DNA of 41,387 nt. It comes from Kalymmatonema hyalinum WJT4-NPBG1 (GTDB lineage Bacteria; Cyanobacteriota; Cyanobacteriia; Cyanobacteriales; Nostocaceae). Below, in pieces: positions 34,305-41,387 of this stretch. The stretch's first letter is position 1. Each line of letters opens with the position of its first letter. The translations under genes and the position numbers were made by a program. A model generated the notes under the pieces. The model had not been told where the DNA came from and did not search any database. It saw nothing but the letters and a program-made list of their open reading frames with translations. The stretch spans positions 1 through 41,387 of the forward strand of contig JAHHIB010000080.1 of assembly GCA_019359075.1 (NCBI GenBank), in the 5' to 3' direction.

Positions 34305-34544
34305 TTAAAATTCTAGTGGCATACGAGTATCATGAACAAGCTGAAGACATTCTCTAATATCATCACCTTCCCAAGTTCCTGCAAATTCTAGTAAATCTTC
34401 AGCCGTAGAACCGCGTAAGTTATTTTTATTTGACTGTTTTTCTGTATGACTGGTTTTGATTTCTCGAATAAAATTAAGTGCTTCTTTTAGCAACTCTGGT
34501 GGTAAAGTTTCTATTTCTTGGATTAATAATTCTTTAGTAGTCAT
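34305..34544 (-). CDS. VapC-partner antitoxin, DUF2281-like
   Basis: The 79-residue protein begins 'MTTKELLIQEIETLPPELLKEALNFIREI', the helical start of the DUF2281/VapB-like antitoxins that accompany PIN toxins in cyanobacteria. The C-terminal half ('LRGSTAEDLLEFAGTWEGDDIRECLQLV') would wrap the toxin. No separate DNA-binding domain is visible. It precedes the VapC gene on the same strand with a 2-nt gap. Upstream lies AGAAAGAT as a weak ribosome-binding site. The pair is a typical type II toxin-antitoxin unit and sits in a repeat-rich stretch. Confidence 0.8.
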   Translation of the reverse strand: MTTKELLIQEIETLPPELLKEALNFIREIKTSHTEKQSNKNNLRGSTAEDLLEFAGTWEGDDIRECLQLVHDTRMPLEF

Positions 34545-34670
34545 ATTTTATCTTTCTCACTGCTTTTTCATTTTATATTTTACAAGCTGACGACTAGTAC
34601 AGGTGAGTGCTTGAAATCTATCAAGTGACGAATGACTTATGGTTCGGACTAACAAAAAATTAAGAGTTTT

Positions 34671-34691
34671 AAACCCGCGTAGGCGGGTTTT
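34671..34691 (+). terminator. Terminator-like hairpin upstream of the pentapeptide-repeat gene
   Basis: AAACCCGC-GTAG-GCGGGTTT is an 8-bp stem with a T-run (TTTT) only on the plus strand. There is no plus-strand gene just before it, so it may end a short transcript coming from the repeat region or act as a leader hairpin for the gene at 34854. The surrounding 34545-34853 stretch holds no gene. Confidence 0.55.
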
Positions 34692-34853
34692 GTCTGTGTA
34701 GCCGCACCTGTGCCAGGGCTAATATGAATGGATACTTTACATCTAAGTATGTGGACTCATTACGAGTAATATCGATGAAAATTTCACAAAATCGGGAATA
34801 TCCTACAGCAAACTTGTATAAAATCTTTGTAAAAACCTCATACTGACCCAGTT

Positions 34854-36965
34854 ATGCCGCCAGACTACTCCGGTCAAAATCTCCGAGGTCGCTCTTTTAA
34901 AGGTCAAAACCTGAGTAGGGCAAACTTTTGCAGGGCAGATCTTAGAGGGGCAAATTTTACCAACGCTATCCTCAAAGATGCTGACTTCGCAGGCGCTAAG
35001 GCTGGGCTACGGCGTCGTTGGACTATTGCGTTGCTCATAGTCTCATGGTTGCTGTCGGGATTATCTGGGTATTTGTCAACCTATACGGGTGCGTTCGTAA
35101 TATATATTTTTGACACCACAAATCCCAAAAACATGATCGTTGGTGTAGTTCCTATATTTGTGGTGGTAGTTTTTTTCTTTGTCACAATCCGTAAGGGTTT
35201 AACAGCAGGTTTAGGAGCTTTTGCAGTAGCTTTTGCTGTTGCCTTCACTGGAGCTTTTGTTCTAGGCTCCTTTGTCACAAATTTTGCCACTGGCACAGTC
35301 TTTGCTGTAGCTGGGGCAGTTACTGTTGCCTTTGCAATTACTATCGCTGTGGCTGGAGCAGTTACTGTTGCCTTTGCTTTTGCCGGAGCTGTTGCCGGAT
35401 CTGTTGCAGTTGCCTTTGCTTTGGCCATTACTGCTAGCTGGTTCTTCACTTTTGGAAGCCACTCCATAACCACTACAGACGAAGCCTTCGTCGAGAGAAC
35501 TATTACCCTTGCTATTGCCTTTGTTTTCACGCTACTTAACGCCTATATTGGGTTGCGTAGTTTAGCTGTAGATCAGAAAAATGCTTTAATTTGTTCATTA
35601 GCGCTTGCCTTTGCAGCTACAGGTGGAACCAGCTTTCGTAATGCCGATTTAACAAACGCTGACTTTACTAGTGCAACCCTCAAAAACACAGATTTTAGAA
35701 ATGCAAACCTGACGCGCACTCGTTTTTACGAGGCAAAAAAACTTGACTTTGCCCGAGTAGGCAACTCGATATTGGCTAAACGAGATTTTCTCAATTTACT
35801 CGTCACTGGCAATGGTAGAGGAAAATTTTATGCTGGTGCTAACCTGAAAGGCGCAAACCTGATAGGCGCAGACCTGAAAGAAGCTAATCTCAAAGATGCT
35901 GATATTAGTGAAGCCACCTTCCAAGGAGCTTGTTTAGAGTGGGCAAACTTAACTCTCACTCAAGCTGTTGGCACTGATTTTACCAGCGCTCACATGACCG
36001 GTGCTTGTGTAGAAGCGTGGAATATTGAAAGTACAACTAAGTTAGATAACGTAGATTGTCGCTTTGTCTACCTTCTAGAAAACTACAAGCCAGGAACCGA
36101 TGACAGAGAACGCCGTCCCAGTAGTGGCGAATTTCAACCAGGAGAATTTACCAAGCTGTTTGAAGAAGTTTTAAATACTGTTGATTTAATTTTCCGCAAC
36201 GGCATAGATTGGAAAGCTTTTGTTAACGCTTTCCAAACAGTACAAAACCAAAATGAAGATGCAGAATTAGCTTTACAAAGTATTGAAAACAAAGGTGATG
36301 GGGTAGCCGTCGTTAAGGTTGGTGTACCTCTTGATGCCGATAAAGAAAAGATTCATAGTGATTTTACACAAAACTATCTATTAGCACTGCAAGCCGTAGA
36401 ACAAAGATATAAAGGAGTACTACAAGCTAAAGATGAGGAAATACTCTTTCATCGCCAACAAAGTGCAAAGATTCCAGAGATGATTATCTCGTTAGCGAAT
36501 CAGCCTATCAATGTTCAAGTTAACAATAAATTAGAGAATAAAAATATGACTAACAGCAATGATGCCAGCCGCAAAATTGAAATTGGCAGTGTCGGCAGAG
36601 ATTTTAATGCCAGCAGACAAGCTTTGAATTTAGGTGAGATTAGCGGTACGGTAACAAATACCATCAACGAGTTACCATTTGCGGAACCAGAAAAACCGGG
36701 AATTAAGGAATTGTTGACGCAATTGCAAGCAGCCATTGAGGCTGAGAAGGACTTACCCGAAGAAGATAAAGCTGAGGCATTAGAACAAGTAAAAACCTTA
36801 GCAGAAGCTGGGAAAAATCCTCAAGAAGGGGAGAAGCAAAAAGAAGCTAAAACGGCTATGAACATTTTAAAAGGGACAATAGCTGGCTTACCCACTGCGG
36901 CAACATTAGTTGACGCGTGTAGTAAACTGTTGCCGCTGATTTCCAAGTTTCTGGGTTTAAGCTAA
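34854..36965 (+). CDS. Pentapeptide-repeat protein with membrane section and long C-terminal region
   Basis: The 703-residue protein starts with pentapeptide repeats ('LRGRSFKGQNLSRANFCRAD', 'LRGANFTNAILKDADFAGA'), then six or more hydrophobic helices (about 55-270) of very low complexity ('FAVAFAVAFTGAFVLG', 'AGAVTVAFA'), then a second pentapeptide block (about 280-405) and a soluble, Glu/Lys-rich C-terminal region. Residues 566-604 hold a short motif 'IEIGSVGRDFN...LNLGEISGTV' that I recognise as recurring in cyanobacterial proteins but cannot assign a function. The middle helices have tandem GCTGTTGC-like coding repeats, suggesting slippage-prone expansion. Pentapeptide repeats make right-handed quadrilateral beta-helices; the membrane link hints at signalling or scaffolding. 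Confidence 0.82.
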   Translation: MPPDYSGQNLRGRSFKGQNLSRANFCRADLRGANFTNAILKDADFAGAKAGLRRRWTIALLIVSWLLSGLSGYLSTYTGAFVIYIFDTTNPKNMIVGVVPIFVVVVFFFVTIRKGLTAGLGAFAVAFAVAFTGAFVLGSFVTNFATGTVFAVAGAVTVAFAITIAVAGAVTVAFAFAGAVAGSVAVAFALAITASWFFTFGSHSITTTDEAFVERTITLAIAFVFTLLNAYIGLRSLAVDQKNALICSLALAFAATGGTSFRNADLTNADFTSATLKNTDFRNANLTRTRFYEAKKLDFARVGNSILAKRDFLNLLVTGNGRGKFYAGANLKGANLIGADLKEANLKDADISEATFQGACLEWANLTLTQAVGTDFTSAHMTGACVEAWNIESTTKLDNVDCRFVYLLENYKPGTDDRERRPSSGEFQPGEFTKLFEEVLNTVDLIFRNGIDWKAFVNAFQTVQNQNEDAELALQSIENKGDGVAVVKVGVPLDADKEKIHSDFTQNYLLALQAVEQRYKGVLQAKDEEILFHRQQSAKIPEMIISLANQPINVQVNNKLENKNMTNSNDASRKIEIGSVGRDFNASRQALNLGEISGTVTNTINELPFAEPEKPGIKELLTQLQAAIEAEKDLPEEDKAEALEQVKTLAEAGKNPQEGEKQKEAKTAMNILKGTIAGLPTAATLVDACSKLLPLISKFLGLS

Positions 36966-37219
36966 GTATAGGACGAGATGGTTTAGAAGTCGTTTATAAA
37001 GTAAATATCAAGTAGGATGTGTTACGGCTATGTCAGAATTTGAAAGTTTGAGAGAGTCAGAACTTGCCGTAACGCATCGCATTTCTTAGTGCCGTACTCT
37101 GGCTTTAACGCACCCTACAATTCTACAAACTTAGTAAGGTTATTTAATTGGACATGATATAAGATCTGAAATTTGATGAATCCGACGAAAAAAGTTGAAA
37201 TAAAATGTCAAAAAACACC

Positions 37220-37522
37220 TTAAAGACCGCTGGGACGTAGAAAATCTCGGCGGCGTTGTATATCCTGATTTCTCCTTTGGAATTCGACTAAGTATGGTGT
37301 ACTAAACTGCTTGATCTCTTGTGTTTCTCTAAGCGCCTGCTCAACCTTTGTATTAAATTTCTGAATTTGCTGGTTAAGACGTATCCGTAATAATTTCTCA
37401 GAATCTAGTTTTTGCCCGCTTGTTACTGTTAAATCATAAGTTGGTTGCTTTTCTTGTTGTGCCAAAACAGTAGCAGGTGTAAGGGCTAGAACTGTTACTA
37501 ATAATACTGTGGCTCTGATCAT
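37220..37522 (-). CDS. Small secreted hypothetical protein
   Basis: The 100-residue product has a signal peptide (about 1-22, 'MIRATVLLVTVLALTPATVLAQ') and a mature helical part rich in Gln, Arg and Glu ('RIRLNQQIQKFNTKVEQAL', 'VEFQRRNQDIQRRRDFLRPSG'). I recognise no domain. The ATG at 37522 is preceded by GGAGG at 8 nt; a GTG at 37531 would place the start inside that site. It stands alone between the pentapeptide-repeat gene and the MFS exporter gene. Periplasmic or thylakoid-lumenal location is likely. Confidence 0.7.
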   Translation of the reverse strand: MIRATVLLVTVLALTPATVLAQQEKQPTYDLTVTSGQKLDSEKLLRIRLNQQIQKFNTKVEQALRETQEIKQFSTPYLVEFQRRNQDIQRRRDFLRPSGL

Positions 37523-37679
37523 ATTTGCCACCTCCGAAGCGATCGCTTCCGCTAATTATTCTTTGTAAAGCAAAGCTTATTTCCCTTTTATACTTTCATT
37601 ATAGAAAAAATTATAGAAAAAAAGTTGAGGAATTTGTGAAGAAAAAAGCAATAAGCCGAGCGTAACGCACCATTCATCC

Positions 37680-39266
37680 TTACTGTTGCTGCATCTGCCT
37701 TTTACTTCTCCCAATCATTACAAAAGCAACAACTGCACTCGCCAAAGCCAACCCAACAGCAATCAACATCACCAAGCGAAAGCTATCTACAAATGCAAGA
37801 GCGATCGCCTGTCTTATCTTTCCACTCACCTCGCCACTCACACCAGCAGGAACTTCAGCACCCGCTAGCTTGATGCGCTGTTCATCCAATAGTTTTTGAA
37901 CTTCAAGCGGTATGTTCAGCGCTGCTAAACGTTGATTGAGGCTGCGATTAAATGTATTGAAAACAAAGATATTGAAAATGGCGATCGCCATCAACCCAGC
38001 AGTGCGAGCAACAGCATTGTTAATTCCGGAAGCAATACCAGCTTGACGCTGCTTGACAGCACCCATCACCGTTGTTGTCAAGGGGGCAACGCTGATTGCC
38101 ATACCTAAACCTAAAACGACTATGGCGGGGAAAAATGTTGTCCAGTAACTACCGCCTATACCTGCCACAGCAAACAAAGCAAATCCAAGAGCAGCAATGA
38201 TTGGACCAATTGTCAAGGGGAGTTTTGCGCCGTAGCGACTCACCAATCCCCCAGACCAACGTGAAAGGAAGAACATGATTAAAATAAACGGTAAGAAGAC
38301 CGCACCAGCCGCTGTAGCCGAGTAGCGTTGCACTTGAATGAGATTGAACGGAAGAAAGTAAAACACCCCGCCCAAGGCTGAATAAAGCAGCAGTGTGAGC
38401 AAATTTGCACCGCTGAAGGTGCGCGATTTGAATAAAGACAATGGCATCATCGGGGCGCGGTTGTTCGCCTCAACAAAAATAAACGCACTCAAGATAAGTG
38501 CGCCAACTGCTAAGCAAGCTAGAACCAGAGGATGGAATAATCCTAAGTGAGACGATTCGACCAGTCCGTAGACAATCACCCCTAAGCCGAGAGTTACTAA
38601 AGCTGCCCCCCACCAGTCAAGTCTTGCAGACTCTTGATCGCGGCTTTCTGGTACGCGCCAAAACAAAATACCCAGTACGATACCAGCTAGGGGAATATTG
38701 AGAAAAAATATCCAACGCCAAGAGACATTTTCAACTAACCAACCACCTAGAACCGGACCAAGTGCTGAGGTGATGGCTGTGAAACCTGACCAAGTTCCAA
38801 TCGCTTGTCCGCGCTGTTCTTGGCTAAATGAGGCGCTGATAATAGCTAAACTTCCTGGAACTAACAACGCACCACCAATTCCCTGAACTGCCCTAGCAAT
38901 AATGAGTTGGCTTACATTTGGCGATAAACCGCACCAGACCGAGGCTAAGGCGAAGAGAGCAACACCATAGGCAAAGATGCGCCGCCTTCCAAAGCGATCG
39001 CCTAATGACCCACCAACCAAAATTAAAGCAGCAAGAAACAGTGCATAAGACTCCACAATCCACTGCACGTCGGTAGTGGTTGCATTTAGCTCTGATTGCA
39101 AGACTGGAAGTGCGACATTGACAACAGTACCATCAATCATCGCCATGCTCGAACCGAGGATTGTTGCTGCTAGCACCCACCGTCCGGCATTTCTAGAGCA
39201 AGGAGCAGTGCATGGTGCCGAGCGAATCACTCCCTCATCACACGGCTGTTTGACGATGTTAGGCAT
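37680..39266 (-). CDS. MFS exporter, DHA2 (EmrB/QacA) family
   Basis: The protein, about 528 residues from the ATG at 39266, is a 14-helix major facilitator. Motif A is 'GSLGDRFGRRRIFAYGVALF', and the drug-exporter motif C region is 'SGFTAITSALGPVLGGWLVENVSWRWIFFLNIPLAG', both typical of H+-driven multidrug or siderophore exporters of the DHA2 group. An upstream start at 39335 would add 23 residues of no membrane character, so I choose 39266. The proton-driven efflux role is well established for the family; the substrate is unknown. It is divergent from the ECF sigma-factor gene, so co-regulation by that sigma factor is possible. Confidence 0.92.
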   Translation of the reverse strand: MPNIVKQPCDEGVIRSAPCTAPCSRNAGRWVLAATILGSSMAMIDGTVVNVALPVLQSELNATTTDVQWIVESYALFLAALILVGGSLGDRFGRRRIFAYGVALFALASVWCGLSPNVSQLIIARAVQGIGGALLVPGSLAIISASFSQEQRGQAIGTWSGFTAITSALGPVLGGWLVENVSWRWIFFLNIPLAGIVLGILFWRVPESRDQESARLDWWGAALVTLGLGVIVYGLVESSHLGLFHPLVLACLAVGALILSAFIFVEANNRAPMMPLSLFKSRTFSGANLLTLLLYSALGGVFYFLPFNLIQVQRYSATAAGAVFLPFILIMFFLSRWSGGLVSRYGAKLPLTIGPIIAALGFALFAVAGIGGSYWTTFFPAIVVLGLGMAISVAPLTTTVMGAVKQRQAGIASGINNAVARTAGLMAIAIFNIFVFNTFNRSLNQRLAALNIPLEVQKLLDEQRIKLAGAEVPAGVSGEVSGKIRQAIALAFVDSFRLVMLIAVGLALASAVVAFVMIGRSKRQMQQQ

Positions 39267-39399
39267 CTTAAGGTGGGAAAAACATTGTCCTAAGTGCAAA
39301 TAGGATTTTGCACTTAGGACAACCCTACCACACATGAATGTTCTTGGAATTTATTGGAATTTATCTGTTACGAATTAGCGTCCTACTACGACTGATTAT

Positions 39400-40050
39400 A
39401 TGAAGCGTGTAAAAGACGCATCTACATCATTATGTAGGACATCCTGGATGAATAATCCTCAATCTTCTATTCCCAGGCAACGTCTCCATTCGGAGGTTTC
39501 GACAAAACCAGACAACATTTTGGCAATGGATGCCAAACACAATCCTTCTGCTTTCGCCGAACTCTATCGCCGTCATTTGAAAAATGTCTATAGCTACTTT
39601 TTCATGCGAGTTGGAGATGTACACCATGCTCAAGATTTGACGACTCAAACGTTTCTGGCGGCAAAGGAGTCGATTGCCAGTTACCAAGGTCGCGGCTCGT
39701 TTGCCGCTTGGCTGATGGGCATAGCCCGTAGGAAAGCAGGCGATCACTTTCGTCACAACCGGGAAACACTGCCATTAACAGTTGTTGACCAGCTATCGTC
39801 TCCCTCTCCCTCAATAGAGGAAGAAATTGACCGACAGTTGCAATTAGAGCAAATTGCTCAATGTGTCAAGACTATTCTGACTCCAGATCGAGCTGAAGCC
39901 GTTGCCCTAAGAATCTTTGGAGGCTTAAGTACTGCTGAAGTCGCTCAGGTGATGGGAAAGAGCGAGGCAGCAGTGAAAATGCTGATTCATCGAGCCATAG
40001 CTGATTTGCAACAACACCTGGCTCCTCATGCAAAAGGAGAAGAGCAATGA
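39400..40050 (+). CDS. ECF-type RNA polymerase sigma factor
   Basis: The 216-residue protein has sigma region 2 ('FAELYRRHLKNVYSYFF', 'DLTTQTFLAAKESI', 'GSFAAWLMGIARRKAGDHFRH') and region 4 ('LTPDRAEAVALRIFGGLS', 'VAQVMGKSEAAVKMLIHRAI') of an ECF sigma factor. The first 45 residues have no domain, so the true start may be the ATG at 39448 or even 39526. The next gene overlaps its stop by 4 nt and encodes a membrane anti-sigma-like protein, so the sigma factor is probably held at the membrane until a signal releases it. The divergent MFS exporter gene is a possible target. Confidence 0.9.
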   Translation: MKRVKDASTSLCRTSWMNNPQSSIPRQRLHSEVSTKPDNILAMDAKHNPSAFAELYRRHLKNVYSYFFMRVGDVHHAQDLTTQTFLAAKESIASYQGRGSFAAWLMGIARRKAGDHFRHNRETLPLTVVDQLSSPSPSIEEEIDRQLQLEQIAQCVKTILTPDRAEAVALRIFGGLSTAEVAQVMGKSEAAVKMLIHRAIADLQQHLAPHAKGEEQ

Positions 40051-41210
40051 CACCTGAGAACCACCCAAAAAGTCACGAAATGCAGTTAGCTGAGGACTTA
40101 GACACATTCCTCAGTGCTCAACTGGCAGCAGAGAGTGTCTCTGCACCACCGACCCTATCACAATCTGAAACGGACATAGCTGCAATGCTAGTCGCTGTCT
40201 CTAAAGAAATACAGCCAGATCCTGCTTTTGCCGCAGAACTAGAAACACGATTGCTGGGAGCGAATGTGGTGGACGCCTCTGGGGTTTTCCCAAATCAGAA
40301 AACTGAGGAGTTGCCGGAAACTCAGCAAAACAGGTCGCGCTTTTCTCCATCTCTAAACGTACTCATACAAGGAACCAGAACTATGAAGTTAGCTGTGTTA
40401 CGTTCTCGTCCTATTCACCGATTTTCTATAGCTGCAATGGCTTTGCTCGCTATTTCATCAGTCGTAGTCGTATCGACACCTTCGTTGCGTTCTCTAGCAC
40501 AGACAATCTTTGAACATTTTATCCGCACTAGCAGCGATAGTATTACATCTACAGGTGGAACGCCGAAAGTCGTACCCGATACAGCAAAACAGAGGCGACA
40601 GATAGAACAGGTAGAACAGGAGTTCCGAAACACTAAAACTGTTAGAGAAATGGAGATAGAAAGAGGTTTTGACTTGAAGGAGCCTACTTATCTACCCACT
40701 GGCTTTATCTTACAGGATGTAGGTTCTGCTTACGGAAATCTTGTCATTTTGCCTTATGAAAATCCTCAAACTAAGGCTTTGATCCTGATTGCTCAACAAC
40801 GGCTTGATGGAGAACCATTATTTGGTCCCATCTTTTTTGCAACAAAAGAAGGCTTTTCTGCACCAGAAGCAGGAAGCACCTCAAAGGAACAAAAGTCACG
40901 TGTTATGTTGTCGTGGTCAAAAAAGACAATCATATCAAAGCAGGAGCCAGCATTGCAACAACCTGGTAAAAGCCCTGTAGGTGCTAGTGCAAAGATTGAG
41001 TTGGTTCAAATTGGTAACTGGACTGGTCAGTATGTTGAGGGAGGTTGGGAGCCAATTTTTCATCAAGGCTCTCTTGATGGGATGCGATGGGATCAAAACC
41101 CCCAGGCACGACAGATCCAGTGGCAAGAAGGGGATATGCTATTTCAGATCTGCACTCCCAGCGGAGTCAGTCGAGACGAACTGTTGGCGATCGCCCGCAG
41201 TATGCAATAA
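40047..41210 (+). CDS. Membrane-bound anti-sigma-like protein (DUF4367-type C-terminus)
   Basis: The 387-residue protein starts with an ATGA overlap with the sigma-factor gene, a sign of translational coupling. The N-terminal 130 residues are soluble and acidic, then one membrane helix (about 129-146, 'FSIAAMALLAISSVVVVS'), then an outer domain with 'EPTYLPTGFILQDVGSAYG', a DUF4367-like signature. It lacks the common zinc-binding HxxxCxxC motif of ZAS-type anti-sigma factors, so its sigma-binding surface may differ. It would hold the upstream ECF factor and release it on an outer signal. A weak terminator-like GC stretch follows, and the window ends 177 nt later. Confidence 0.82.
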   Translation: MTPENHPKSHEMQLAEDLDTFLSAQLAAESVSAPPTLSQSETDIAAMLVAVSKEIQPDPAFAAELETRLLGANVVDASGVFPNQKTEELPETQQNRSRFSPSLNVLIQGTRTMKLAVLRSRPIHRFSIAAMALLAISSVVVVSTPSLRSLAQTIFEHFIRTSSDSITSTGGTPKVVPDTAKQRRQIEQVEQEFRNTKTVREMEIERGFDLKEPTYLPTGFILQDVGSAYGNLVILPYENPQTKALILIAQQRLDGEPLFGPIFFATKEGFSAPEAGSTSKEQKSRVMLSWSKKTIISKQEPALQQPGKSPVGASAKIELVQIGNWTGQYVEGGWEPIFHQGSLDGMRWDQNPQARQIQWQEGDMLFQICTPSGVSRDELLAIARSMQ

Positions 41211-41387
41211 GCCCTTTTTGGGGTTTTGTGATTTTTTGCAGTTTTGACTGCTGGCTTTCAGTGACATTCTCCCCACCCTACCAAAAGGATTGAGGGTGGG
41301 GCTTCTCCAAGTCGCCTTGAAGAAATTTCCTGCTTCATTGGTCGCGTCTAGATAGGCGCGATTTGCATCCCCCTATCCCCGGCAACG

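Noticed and set aside
35081-35530. A long Lys/Ala/Thr-rich open frame on the minus strand inside the pentapeptide-repeat gene.
   Set aside because: It is the reverse-strand shadow of the low-complexity membrane helices and has no independent signal for translation.
1-41387. A search by eye for tRNA, rRNA or CRISPR arrays.
   Set aside because: No cloverleaf with CCA-like ends, no rRNA-like block and no regularly spaced direct repeats were found; short or divergent ncRNAs would escape this check.

Overview
The window comes from a cyanobacterium, most likely a large-genome filamentous one. The HIP1 octamer GCGATCGC recurs throughout (for example near 571, 2362, 5357, 7153, 8615 and 11370). The cox/heme A genes, a Nif11-type domain, pentapeptide-repeat protein, short palindromic repeat units and several toxin-antitoxin pairs all fit. 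The genus cannot be fixed from this sequence alone.

Layout. 1-780: a small peptidoglycan-binding protein, a transposase scrap and a strong terminator. 781-7132: a respiratory block with ctaC-ctaD-ctaE on the minus strand and, divergently, ctaA-ctaB for heme A. 7133-9718: a palindromic repeat, a HicA/HicB pair, a possible micro-ORF and a ferredoxin/metallo-beta-lactamase protein. 9922-17461: two YddA/ABCD-type ABC transporters around a SAM methyltransferase, a family 2 glycosyltransferase and a tandem FkbM methyltransferase. 17530-24972: a minus-strand operon for a lanthipeptide. 25714-32147: a TrkA/K+-channel protein, a papain-like protein, LtrA, and a cNMP/AAA+/polyferredoxin fusion. 32611-41210: a phytanoyl-CoA dioxygenase-like protein, a PIN toxin pair, a pentapeptide-repeat membrane protein, an MFS exporter and an ECF sigma/anti-sigma pair.

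The most exciting system is the lanthipeptide operon. The 91-residue precursor (24697-24972) ends in the 19-residue core CQSTCSGGPLTIVCDGTTK, which aligns without gaps to cinnamycin (CRQSCSFGPFTFVCDGNTK). Every residue that forms a bridge or is modified in cinnamycin has a counterpart: C1, T4 (Ser in cinnamycin), C5, S6, T11, C14, D15, T18 and K19. The leader also resembles the CinA leader (VDAEF, FG, LP, VE and QDQ in the same order). Downstream come a full LanM, a secreted Het-C/phospholipase C-like protein, a Nif11-domain protein with an AspH-like oxygenase tail that is my candidate for the Asp15 hydroxylase, a small secreted protein, a 125-residue protein that could be the lysinoalanine synthase, and a 2OG-Fe(II) oxygenase. 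The two ABC proteins are the likely exporters. Cinnamycin-type peptides bind phosphatidylethanolamine, which cyanobacterial membranes lack, so the producer may not need a dedicated immunity gene. Cinnamycin-like clusters were known to me from actinomycetes and from the cyanobacterial tunicate symbiont Prochloron (divamides). The set of accessory genes here looks different, and the core carries unusual changes (F7 to G, F10 to L, F12 to I).
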